Part shown: one piece after another, positions 1 through 8,021 of the stretch | Layout of the letters: each line of letters begins with the position of its first letter | How positions within the stretch are numbered: position 1 is the first letter of the stretch | Assembly: GCA_013397695.1 (NCBI GenBank) | Contig: VYZI01000348.1 | Span: 730,107 to 794,106, forward strand | Length of the DNA stretch: 64,000 nucleotides | Direction of reading: 5' to 3' | From: Centropus unirufus | Lineage: Eukaryota > Chordata > Aves > Cuculiformes > Centropidae | Translations under genes and position numbers: made by a program | The notes under the pieces: model-generated | What the model was told of the DNA's origin: nothing | The model's database searches: none | What the model saw: the letters and a program-made list of their open reading frames with translations, nothing else

Positions 1-174
1 TATTGGGTCTCCGGGTATCAGGATTCCTGGGTATAAAAAGATTCTATTTTTTTGCTTTCTTATTAACAGAACACAGTTCAGAAAATCCAGGTGAATCGGG
101 TCGAGACTTACCCCGAGACCATGTAAAGGGTGGGGACGCCCTTCCCAGGAACAAATCTCGAGCCTCCTTTCTGG
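1..174 (-). mobile_element. Endogenous retrovirus 5' leader, cut by the window edge
   Basis: Read on the - strand, this follows directly after the primer-binding site at 175-192, so it is the untranslated leader leading toward gag. The element continues past the left edge. It contains a GGGGTAAGT-like sequence that could be a splice donor. No gag, pol or env reading frame can be recognised in these bases. The + strand reading frame here (3-449) is only the antisense of the leader and LTR. Confidence 0.6.
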
Positions 175-192
175 ATCCGAGTCACGGCACCA
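175..192 (-). other. Retroviral primer-binding site matching tRNA-His
   Basis: The + strand reads ATCCGAGTCACGGCACCA, which looks like the 3' end of vertebrate tRNA-His including the CCA tail. On the - strand it is therefore an 18-nt binding site for a tRNA-His primer, as known for HERV-H-type elements. It lies three bases from the CA end of an LTR, the spacing expected for a PBS. There is no cloverleaf around it, so it is not a tRNA gene. Confidence 0.8.
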
Positions 193-195
193 AAC

Positions 196-561
196 TGTTA
201 CAAGACAGAGTCCAGATTTTGAGATTGTATTTTGTTGATAAGAAAGCAAAAGCAGCACTGGGCAGCTTGGGCATGGCAGCTCCACCAGGCTCACAACACC
301 AACACCACAGACAGCCCCTTTTATCCCCTCTGGGGCTGAGTCATCCTCCAATCACACCATCTGGATTTTCCCCCATTTGTAACTGCCACTCACCCAGCAA
401 CAAGGTACAAAACACTCTCATCACAAGGCACACAGTGATCAACCTGTAACAACATTAACTTCCCCCAAAAGGCACAAAGTTACAGAAATCACCCAAAACA
501 AACAACACCGCCCCCTCACATCAGTTTGGTCAGTAATTAGGCTTTACTCACCCATCACACA
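196..561 (-). mobile_element. LTR of the tRNA-His-primed endogenous retrovirus
   Basis: The segment starts with TG at 196 and ends with CA at 559 or 561 on the + strand. Read on the - strand it has the TG...CA boundaries of an LTR, and its 3' end sits next to the primer-binding site. About 365 bp is a plausible LTR length. A CR1 fragment begins immediately at 563. Position relative to the PBS makes it the 5' LTR of a - strand provirus. The family cannot be named, since no internal gene is in view. Confidence 0.65.
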
Positions 562-562
562 G

Positions 563-911
563 CTGTCTGAAGGAGGGCTCTGGGGAGGTGGGTGTTGCTC
601 TGCTCTCCTAACTGACAAGCATCAGGATGAGAGGAAATGGCCTCCAGTTGTGCTGGGGGAGGTTTAGATTTGAGATGAGGGAAAAGTTTAATTGCTGGCA
701 GAGTGGGGAAGCCCTGGCAGCAGCTGCCCAGGACGGTGGTGGAGTTCTTCCAGCTCTGGTGGGTTAAAAAAACCTGTGGCTGTGGATCTTTGTGATGTGG
801 TTTGGTGAGCATGGTTGACTCAGTTCCTGGGTGATGGTTGACATGGGCTGGGACTGGATGAGCTTAGAGGTCTTTCCCAACTTTAATGATTTTCCAGTCC
901 TGTGGTTCTAA
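563..911 (+). repeat. CR1 LINE 3' fragment
   Basis: This is a 5'-truncated CR1 in + orientation. It runs from the region after the reverse transcriptase (gaggtgggtgttgctctgct) through the gaggtttagattt and ggtggtggag blocks to the 3' tail around ggactggatgagcttagagg. It is diverged, and it abuts the retroviral LTR on its left. Confidence 0.85.
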
Positions 912-1418
912 TTAGACATCTCTTGTTTGTCTGATGTGTCTTGCACGATCTCCCACAAACCCCAGCCCCGTCTCTCTGTCCTGGACCCCAGGTCAAGTCT
1001 GCAGCCATTGCCTGGAGACAGGCCGGGATGCCGGGGAGGGAACTGCAGCCCTGCAAGGAACAAGGAGCTGCGGGGATGCTCTCATCCGCTTCTTCATGGA
1101 AAAGGTTGTTGGAGTCTCCTGCCCGGCGCCAACACCCACCTCAGCGCCTGAATCTACTGTTACACCCCCAGCCCCTCCGGCCAGCAGCGCTGCCCATGGC
1201 GCCGGGCAGCAGCCTGCAGTGGGATCCTGGCGTCTGCATCCCCACGGCAGAACCCCCAGAGGCCGGGGAGCCTCTCCCTGTTCCAGAGCCATGGGAAGCC
1301 GGAGATGGAGGGACCAGCCCACTGCACAGGAATGGCGGGGTCAGAGCAGCCTCCGTACAGCCGGGCATCACCCGATCCCACGGGATGCAGCTGGGGCTCG
1401 TGGGACAGCCAGGAACAG
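912..1418. other. 5' flank of COX10, no gene recognised
   Basis: GC content rises toward the promoter. Overlapping open frames on both strands (up to 216 aa on +, 288 aa on -) reflect the scarcity of stops in GC-rich DNA and resemble no family I know. The last 30 bases hold degenerate copies of the minisatellite unit that follows. Confidence 0.6.
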
Positions 1419-1516
1419 ACTGGGACAACACTGGGATGGAACTGGGACAGAACTGGGGCAGCACTGGGACGAAACTGGGACGGCCTGGGGCACCACTGGG
1501 ATATCCTGGGACAGCA
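1419..1516 (+). repeat. 11-bp minisatellite (ACTGGGACRRM)
   Basis: There are about nine tandem units of 11 bp (two shortened to 10) with the core ACTGGGAC and a variable end. Units begin at 1419, 1430, 1441, 1452, 1463, 1474, 1485, 1495 and 1506. Degenerate copies occur just upstream, and isolated CTGGGACAG-type copies recur up to about 1577. The array lies about 180 bp upstream of the COX10 start codon. Confidence 0.9.
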
Positions 1517-1608
1517 CGGGCAGCAATAACACAGGCTGGAACAGGTCTAGGGTAGAACCGCGCCGGACTGGGACAGGTGGGTGAAGCCAGCCCCCGCCTT
1601 CCCGCCCT

Positions 1609-1631
1609 CAGGAAGTGATAACCCGGAAGCG
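1609..1631 (+). promoter_or_regulatory. Tandem ETS (NRF-2/GABP-like) sites
   Basis: CAGGAAGTG at 1609-1617 and CCCGGAAGCG at 1622-1631 put two GGAA cores 14 bp apart. Paired GGAA sites bound by GABP/NRF-2 are known from promoters of cytochrome oxidase subunit genes, so this arrangement is apt for a COX assembly gene. Binding itself is inferred. Confidence 0.6.
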
Positions 1632-1646
1632 ACTCTCCTCCCCGGC

Positions 1647-1658
1647 CAAGATGGCGGC
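1647..1658 (+). promoter_or_regulatory. YY1-type site CAAGATGGCGGC
   Basis: This matches the YY1 consensus AAGATGGCGGC, which in many housekeeping promoters lies just downstream of the transcription start. Its ATG would also open the short upstream frame at 1651 if it is transcribed. Confidence 0.6.
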
Positions 1659-1671
1659 GCCCGTGCGGTGA
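1651..1671 (+). other. Possible 6-codon upstream ORF in the COX10 leader
   Basis: ATG at 1651 opens a frame reading MAAPVR and stops with TGA at 1669-1671, 23 bases before the COX10 ATG at 1695. It is in a different frame from COX10. If transcription starts upstream of 1651 it would be a minimal uORF that could reduce translation. If the ATG is only part of the YY1 site at the transcription start, it would be irrelevant. Confidence 0.35.
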
Positions 1672-1694
1672 GCGCGGAGGGCGCGGGGGCCGCC

Positions 1695-1737
1695 ATGAGC
1701 TCCGCGCGCCGCTGCAGCGCGCGCCACGCGCTGGCAG
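1695..1737 (+). CDS. COX10: COX10 exon 1 (start codon, mitochondrial presequence)
   Basis: This encodes the first 14 residues (MSSARRCSARHALA) plus the first base of a Gly codon completed in exon 2. Three reasons support this start. The ATG has a good context (GCC before it, G at -3). The exon ends at a GGTACCG donor in phase 1, exactly the phase exon 2 needs. The peptide resembles the human N-terminus in its SSRLLTG part. It is rich in Arg, Ser and Ala with no acidic residue before residue 23, as expected for a mitochondrial import signal. An in-frame ATG at 1581 lies upstream but in promoter-like sequence. The N-terminus is poorly conserved, so this exon is less certain than the others. Confidence 0.78.
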
Positions 1738-1756
1738 GTACCGGGGAGGCGGCGGC

Positions 1757-1783
1757 GGGAGGGGGGGGCAGGCGGCAGGGGCC
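1757..1783 (+). other. G-rich run able to form a G-quadruplex
   Basis: A GGG run, a run of eight G and a GGGG run lie within about 27 bases on the coding strand, just inside intron 1. That satisfies a G-quadruplex pattern if the long run contributes two G tracts. Formation in the cell is untested. Confidence 0.45.
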
Positions 1784-1929
1784 GCGCGGGAGCGATCGCG
1801 CGGAGTCCGCGGCCCGCCATGGCGCCGCTGTGACACCGGGGCTGCCCCTGCCCTTGGCCCCCAGCGTCCCCAGCTCCTGCCCTGGCGGCGCTGCCCGCGG
1901 TGCAGCAGGGACCCGCTGCGTGCTTCGAG

Positions 1930-2304
1930 CTGGAGGGGACCCCAAAGCCCCTCCAGTCCCACCCCAGCCATGGGCAGGGGCATCTCCTTCTGGATCGGGG
2001 GCTCCAAGCCCCATCCAACCTGGCCTTGAACCCCTCCAGGGATGGGGCAGCCACCGCTGCCCTGGGCAGCCTGGGCCGGGGCCTCCCCACCCCGCAGCAG
2101 AACATTTCTCCCTCAGATCTCACCTCAATCTGTTTTCAGGTTCAAACCGTTTCCCCTCATCCTATCCCTGATCCAGAGCCCCTCCCCAGCTTTCCTGGAG
2201 CCCCTTTCAGTACTGGAAGCTGCTCTTAGGTCTCCGTGGAGCCTTCTTGTCTCCAGGCTGAACAGGCCCAACTCTCTCAGCCTGGCCTCCTACAGGAGGT
2301 GAAG
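1930..2304 (-). repeat. CR1 LINE 3' fragment
   Basis: Read on +, the order is reversed CR1 3' end (gaccccaaagcccctccag), the block ctccaagccccatccaacctgg, ggatggggcagcc, then the ctccaggctgaaca block. This is a - strand, 5'-truncated CR1. Confidence 0.9.
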
Positions 2305-2403
2305 GTCACAGAAGGACAAAGTAAAAAGGCATCCCTGGGGGAGCTGAGAGGTTTGGGAGAAATCACCCAAACTCTTACACAATGAGTGGCTGAAGGCACT
2401 TGG

Positions 2404-2775
2404 TCTGTTCTGGAGAAGAGGACAATGGGGAAACCTCATCAGGCTCTGCAGTTTTCTCACAAGGGGAGGAGCAGGAGGAGCAGGCACTGAGCTCTTCTCT
2501 CTGGTGACCAAGGGCACAACCCAAGGCAATGGCAGGGATGATTCCAGGGGCGGGTTAGGTTGGACATCAGGAAAGGTTCTTTGCCCCAGAGGGTGGTGGA
2601 GCACTGGAGAAGGGAAGTCCCAGGGAAGCAGTCATGGTGCTGAGCCTGACAATATTTAGCCAGTGCAGTCAGCCCCGCCATGTGAATGCTGGGGTTGTCC
2701 TGTGCAGGACCAGGAGTTGGACTCAATGATCCTTGTGTGTCTCTTCCACCTCAGGATGATCAATGATTCTTGGCC
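2404..2775 (+). repeat. CR1 LINE 3' fragment (second 3'-end type)
   Basis: It starts at the ttctggagaagagg block and ends near the ggagttggactcaatgatcc tail. The 3' part differs from the neighbouring copy, so it belongs to another CR1 subfamily. It lies head-to-head with the copy at 1930-2304. Confidence 0.85.
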
Positions 2776-2926
2776 TTGGAGCCTTCCCTTTGGCTTCTCC
2801 CCATCTGGTTCTCATCTGCTGGGGTGTCATGTCTCAGCTGGAATGGGCATCATGGTCAGGGCTGAAGGTGGACTCGGTGGTAGAGATGCAACTGAATTCT
2901 GATATTCTTGTTTTATCTTTAATTAG

Positions 2927-3051
2927 GATTATTTTTCTGGCCTCGGAAAGACACTGGAGTACGGCGGATAGCATGCCACCCTGTGCCCCTATGCCGCGCG
3001 GGCCGTGAGAGGCTGATCACGTTTCAGTACTTTCACTTTCTCAAACGAATG
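2927..3051 (+). CDS. COX10: COX10 exon 2
   Basis: A 125-bp exon between an AATTAG acceptor and an ATG|GTGAGT donor. It completes the Gly codon from exon 1 and encodes residues 16-56. The end of the exon (ITFQYFHFLKRM) is nearly the same as human COX10 ITFQHFSFLKRM, and the donor follows KRM, where I believe the human junction also lies. The first part is diverged and Arg-rich (LFFWPRKDTGVRR...) and continues the presequence and matrix-side N-terminal region. It ends in phase 0, matching exon 3. Confidence 0.92.
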
Positions 3052-4030
3052 GTGAGTCAGGGCACACTTTTATCCCGTGTTTCCCATTCTTTGGTTCATT
3101 TTGTCCTGTGTCCAAAGGGAGATGAGTTGATAAAAATGATATTTTTCATATCTACCAAGCTTAGGCAATTCCAAGCGTCTCCGTTTCTGTATTGCATCTG
3201 AGTTAAGCACTGGGCGTGGAAAACACTTGCGTTTGGAGGCCGTGCACTCGGACAGTGCCTTTTGCTGCAGTGATCCCTCTGCCTGAAAGCCTTTGGAGTG
3301 GAGGCCTCGTCTCCTTGTGGGAGACATGACATGAAATTCTTTTCAAAATTATCATTAGGTTAGAAAGTAAAAAGCCGGGAGAGGTGAAATGCTTTTTTTT
3401 CTTGTTCTGTAAGAGTTCTAAAAGAGAAGGAATGGCTTTCCCGATTCTCCTTGCTATGTGTGTTCATTCAAACTACTGCTGCAAATCCTTGGGTCCAGCG
3501 CATGAGTGTTCAGTTGAGAAGAGCAGGAACAGCCTACCGGGGGGGTAGTTTTGCAGCATAGGAGGGTGATGGCATTTTGTGCCATATTTCTGGTTTTCTT
3601 TCATATCTTAGAGATAGAAAAAGGTGTAGTTCTTGTGTGTGGAATGTTTATGGGCATGTGCGTTCCTCACTGTTTAAAGGTGATCGGGTGTGACTCAAAT
3701 GGGAGTGCCTTGTACTTTTGAATATCAATAAAGCAGTGTTTACTCTTCAGACTCCTAGAAAATTGTTTGATCCAGAAGCAATTCCTCAAGCTTAAGTAAG
3801 CTTTGCTGACGCAGTTGTGAGGTGAGAAACTGCCTTTGTAGCATCTTGTCCAACTTCAGGAGGGTTTTTGCATGTGCAGTGAGTGTTTGAAGTTCAGGTT
3901 AGGTCAGTGCTGTCGTTGCAGGATGCTCCCAACATTCAGTGTCCCACCCCACTAAGGGCGATGTTGTTGTTAACCCGTAAGGGACAGAAACATCTTAACG
4001 CTTCATCTCCGCATTTCTTGTTCTGTTTAG
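3052..4030 (+). other. COX10: COX10 intron 2
   Basis: A 979-bp intron from GTGAGT to TCTGTTTAG. I see no repeat or gene in it. An AATAAA at 3728-3733 lies in this intron and could in principle act as a cryptic polyadenylation signal. Confidence 0.9.
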
Positions 4031-4355
4031 TATGTAACACAATCCAACAAAGACCTCAGCCAACGAGCCAAACCGAAGTCAGACTCAGTTGCATCTCCTT
4101 TTCGTGACCTTCAGCAACTGGATCAAGAAAAAAGGATTCTACACAAGATCAGACCGATTTCACCAGTTCAGCAGCCTTTGTCTGAGACACGCAGGCAAAG
4201 TGAGTCGAGAGAAACTGAGGCAGCTGCAGAAGCTGAAGGCTTGGTCACACCAGGAAGACCAGAACCCAAAGATGACAGACAATGGAAAGAAATGAAGCTG
4301 AGGCTGGAAGATTTGCCAGGAGTTTTGGCACGCTTGTCTAAAATTAAGCTGACAG
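4031..4355 (+). CDS. COX10: COX10 exon 3
   Basis: A 325-bp exon encoding residues 57-164 and the first base of Ala165. It begins YVTQSNKD, parallel to human YVTQLNRS, and ends WKEMKLRLEDLPGVLARLSKIKLT, closely matching the human segment that leads into the membrane domain. The middle is a polar, Glu/Gln/Arg-rich spacer (about residues 64-138) that is poorly conserved between birds and mammals. It carries no catalytic residue I recognise. The acceptor is TCTGTTTAG and the donor ACAG|GTACTA. Confidence 0.97.
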
Positions 4356-4740
4356 GTACTACTGGCCATTTTTTTTTCACTTCTGTGCATCCTGTTTGAC
4401 ATAGAGTTCTTTTATTCTGAGTACAAAAAGTATGGTGGAACTGGATTAGGAAGTGAATTTACAAGCATTGTATTAAGTGTCTAAAGACATCGTGCTTAAG
4501 CTTACCACTATTCTGTGTTATTTCCTCACCTTTCACTTTAGTGCTGCTCATTGAGGAATTAGCACTGAAATTGCCGACAACAGATAATCCAAATAATTTC
4601 GCATGTTATACAGGAAAATGTTTGTTTGACCAATTAAATTTTCTCAAATAAGATACAATTTTCTATCCTCAGCAATGGCAGTGTTGTATCTCCAGACATT
4701 TCGTAAGCAGTTGCCCTGTAGTTTCATTATATTCTCCCTT

Positions 4741-5075
4741 AGCTGGGGAAGGGCTTTTGATCAGGGATTGCAGGGATANNNNNNNNNNNNNNNNNNNNNN
4801 NNNNNNNNNNTGGGGAATGGTTTTCAGCTGAAAGAGGGGAGATTTGGGTTATATATCGGGGAGAAATGTTTTGTTGTGAGGATGGTGAGATGCTGGCCCA
4901 GGTTGTCCAGAGAAGTGTTGGCTGCTCCATCCGTGGAGGTGTTGAAGGCCAAGTTGGATGGGGCTTGGAGCCTTGATCCAATGGGAGGTTCCCCTGCCCT
5001 TGGCAGGGGAATTGGACTGGGTGGGCTTTGGGGTCTCTTCTGACACAACCTATTCCATTACTCTGTGATTCTAAT
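4741..5075 (+). repeat. CR1 LINE 3' fragment containing an assembly gap
   Basis: From gctggggaagggc through ttttcagctgaaagaggggag and gttggatggggcttggagcc to the attctgtgattcta-type tail, this is a + strand CR1. The run of N at 4779-4810 falls inside it at the place where the consensus has only a few bases before the gggaatgg block. Confidence 0.88.
4779..4810. other. Assembly gap (32 N)
   Basis: Undetermined bases in the sequence, flanked on both sides by one CR1 element. Confidence 1.
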
Positions 5076-5133
5076 ACCTACCCACTATAAATAATTTCTG
5101 TGCCAGTCGGTAGTGCTGCATATATTCCTGTGT

Positions 5134-5625
5134 CTAAGGAGGCTCTAAGGATCCGACCAAAGTCCTACCTCTCGTTGCTATCAGGGCCAAGAACAGAACT
5201 ATGATTTCCCAAGTCCCTGCTGCAGGGACTCTAATGTCGTACCTGTTGAGGAGGTGTACAGATACAGAAAAACTTTGATCTCTTGTTGTGCTCTTCGTGT
5301 GTTGGGTAGGGACGATGATCTGGGGTGAGGAGATGTTGTTGCAAGTAGAAAGTGTAAAGGAATGAGCTGCATGGAGAGGGCTTGGGAGGAGGGGAGTTGT
5401 GTTGTTGCTTTGTTGGTCCCAGGCTGGTGGAGGAGACAGGAGCAGAAACAGCAGCAGTGTGAGGAGCGGAGAAATAGAATTAGCTTTTCTCCAGCTTGTG
5501 TAATTGTTCAGACAGATTCTGTATTCTGTGAGGCGTGTGGGGCTGTAGTTCTTTGATTTTGTGCTTTTCAAAAGAAAAATAAATCCTCTGAGGTCAGTTT
5601 TTAAGTTACAAATGACACAACTCAA
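5134..5625 (-). other. Unidentified open frame of 163 codons in intron 3
   Basis: The - strand is open for 163 codons from an ATG. The predicted peptide has a Leu/Pro-rich hydrophobic part near residue 60 and a Ser/Thr/Asn-rich middle, with no motif I recognise. Its base composition looks like the surrounding intron, so it may be open by chance. It is listed because it lies next to the longer - strand open region at 6003-7011. Confidence 0.12.
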
Positions 5626-6002
5626 TTCCTGTCACCCATGAAGTTCCGATAGATGTCATATCCTGTGTATTTTTGTTGGCGGTCTCTTTATTTATACTTT
5701 TTAGAGTATGAAATAACAAAACCCTAAACTCTGCATTATGCTAAAATGGGACTTCCTTGTGCCCCCTTCTTTCCCCACGGCTGAAGTGGAGAGAATGTTT
5801 GTTTGTGTTCTGAACTGTAATTCACCTTTGGAAGGAAGTGGGTTTAGCTGTTACCGTACCCTCCTGCTCCGTGTAAACTGCGGCTCTTTGTGCCATTAGA
5901 TCTGCCTTTACCAGCAGCAAAAGGCTTGTCTTTATATTCTTTTACCATAGAAAATGATCAGGGAACTTTTAATTACTCATTGCATAATCTACCTTTTTGG
6001 TT

Positions 6003-7011
6003 TTAAATAATAACCGGGTTTATTTCTCCATGGCTTGGGAATGTTTTCTCATTGTTGCCCTTGTAGTAAAGGATGTCCTGTGTGTTGGCCTTTTGGACAG
6101 GACTCCCAGCCCGATGTACAGCGCCCACCTGGGGAGCGGGCGCATCAACACGGCTCTGATGGGAACTTAACTGCTGGCTTGTGACCAGCAATAGAGTTTC
6201 TAACCTCTCTTGCAAGTTCCATGAGGAAGGGGCTGTCCTTAGCTGTTCTCTGTCCCTGAGTGGAGTCCTGGCTGCAGGCTGCTGTAACATGGATCTCCTT
6301 TGGAAAGCCGTGCTGGTGCCCAGTCGTTTCAGGCATTCAGCCTTTCTATTACCCTGCCTCTCAAAGTCCTGCAGTTGCCACCTTGATTTCTCTGCACAAG
6401 CATTAATTTGTGTCTAAGGAGTTTTCTTCATTGGCAGCTGTGCACTCACTGGCTGTTGTTTGCCCAGACGTACGGGCGAAGTCACAGTCTCTCCCCCAGA
6501 GTCTTTATGTTCTCTTACGGCATCTCGTTGCAAATCACTTTCACCTTCAGAGATGGTGTGGAATTCTGGTGGTATTTTTCTTCAACATCCACTCTCACGG
6601 TAGGTCCGTTACACCTCGATGAACATCGCTTTGCTGTTCAGTTGCTGAAGGCTTTGTTTCAGATCTTACTGGAGTGGCTCCTGCTCTTGGCTCTGGTTCC
6701 GTGTGGCTGGGCAGACAGCAGTCCTGTAGCACACCAGTGCTGAACTGGAAAGGGGAAGCCTGAGGCATTTCCCAGTGACTTGGGGTCGTCCTGCTTTGTC
6801 TCTGTCTGTGTGTATCTGGGAAGTGAAGGGGATGGTTCTTCAGCTTTGGGTGTTGACGCTGCGGGTTACCAGGCGGCTGTGTTGGAGCAGCAAGGAGTGG
6901 ATAATGTGCCTGTGTTGTGTTCACAGGCTGAAAGTCTGGCAGCAGGCACTCCTGTAGGAGGGCTTTAGTGGAGTTCCAGTACGTTTCCACTTCATTCTGA
7001 AATAGCGGCAT
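6003..7011 (-). pseudogene. Candidate decayed coding sequence, unidentified
   Basis: On the - strand one frame is open from 7011 to 6595 (138 codons from an ATG). A second frame continues from 6581 to 6003 with a single TAG at 6414-6416, about 190 codons. Together they cover about 1 kb with one frame change and one stop, where random sequence of this composition would give many stops. The peptides are polar and rich in Gln, Ser, Pro, Glu and Arg, like a disordered protein, and no domain is recognisable. It may be a retrocopy of an unrelated mRNA, an exon of an antisense gene, or chance. Another open stretch lies at 7755-8021 on the same strand. No poly(A) tail or target-site duplication was found. 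Confidence 0.25.
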
Positions 7012-8021
7012 TTATTACGGCTGTAATTCTTTAAATGGTAACTTTAACGGAGCAGAGACTTGGACAAAGATTTGTCAGTATTCATTGTTTACGTTATTCT
7101 GAATCTCTGTATATTCTCAGTTCTGAATGTGTTCTATCAGCCTGTCAAAGTAGTTCTTATTTTTGTGAGGATTAAAACAGCAACTTTTCCTATCAAAGAA
7201 ACAAAGCATAATAATGGCAGCTTTCTGTCCATGTATCTTCCTTGCTACGAGGAAAACTGATGAAATAAAACTGAACGATTCTTACAATTTATTTTTTTGT
7301 GAAGCATTTTAAAATTGTTTGCTGGCACAAAGGCTCACCTGCTGTTTGTAACGTTGCCCTGCTCTGTGCAGAGCCTTGCTTGAAGTCGTTGTTCCAAAGC
7401 TGAGTGCCTCAGGAGTTGCCCCAATACTGATGCTACATTTGGCTTCCCAGAAACCACGGTCTGAAGACGGGAAGGAAAATTACCTTAGTTCTTGGAAAGC
7501 TGGTTTCCTTTAAGGAGACCAGAAGCATTTGTAGTAAAACAGTGACGTTGTTCCTTAACTTACAGTGGAAATGCCTTTGCTTCTGACCTTCCATAGGTAC
7601 TGACGTGTCACCACTGCAGGAGTAGAAACAACATCTGAAGCTGAATTGGTTCTCTCTGCCTTTCCATGCTCTTATTTAACTTGGCTACTTCTCTGCAGGA
7701 GGGAAATAAAATCTGGGAAAGAGGTTCACATGCTATAAACACAAATACAGGAGTTTATAAAGGCAGATCAGAGTGCGGTGAAGCCGATGAAGAATGTAGA
7801 GGATACTGGACATGACAGCCTCTTGAACGGGTTTCTGTTCTAGAACCATCACAGTTCAAGTCTCTCTGGCACTGGTCCCTTGGCCTTTTCTTTCTCACAT
7901 GCGTTGAAGCTGGGGACAAACACCCCCTGTGAGCTACAGGTGAAAGACTGAAAACTTGGTTTAGGCTGAGATCACAAGCTGAAATCCTGGCTTGCTTTTG
8001 AAGAACATTATCTAATGCCAA

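Larger units (their letters stand above)
1560..1900. promoter_or_regulatory. CpG-island promoter of COX10
   Basis: The sequence is strongly GC- and CpG-rich, with GC boxes (CCCGCC) around 1593-1607, no TATA box, ETS-type and YY1-type motifs, and the first coding exon inside it. This fits a housekeeping promoter. The transcription start cannot be read from the sequence but probably lies between about 1600 and 1690. Confidence 0.75.
1738..2926 (+). other. COX10: COX10 intron 1
   Basis: A GTACCG donor and an AATTAG acceptor bound a 1,189-bp intron. Its first 160 bases are CpG-rich and contain G-runs (1757-1783). Most of the rest is two CR1 fragments in opposite orientation, at 1930-2304 and 2404-2775. 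Confidence 0.78.

Noticed and set aside
175..192. tRNA-His gene
   Set aside because: Only the last 18 bases match, with CCA present and no cloverleaf. The LTR next to it makes it a primer-binding site.
3..449. 148-codon + strand open frame at the left edge
   Set aside because: It is the antisense of an ERV leader, primer-binding site and LTR on the - strand and has no domain.
1305..1529. Repetitive WD/G-rich peptide as a repeat protein
   Set aside because: It is a translation of the 11-bp minisatellite; an 11-bp unit shifts frame each copy, so there is no selection for a protein repeat.
1651..1667. COX10 start at ATG 1651 with a donor at 1668 (GTGAGC)
   Set aside because: It would end in phase 2, while exon 2 needs phase 1, and its peptide does not resemble COX10.
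1581..1694. COX10 start at the in-frame upstream ATG 1581
   Set aside because: It would translate through the ETS and YY1 promoter motifs. The ATG at 1695 has better context and fits the COX10 N-terminus length.
1141..2007. 288-codon - strand open frame over the promoter
   Set aside because: It comes from low stop density in a CpG island and crosses the minisatellite, exon 1 and a CR1. No homology or splice signals.
3724..3735. AATAAA in intron 2 as the end of a short COX10 transcript
   Set aside because: A lone hexamer without evidence of use. Such matches are common by chance.
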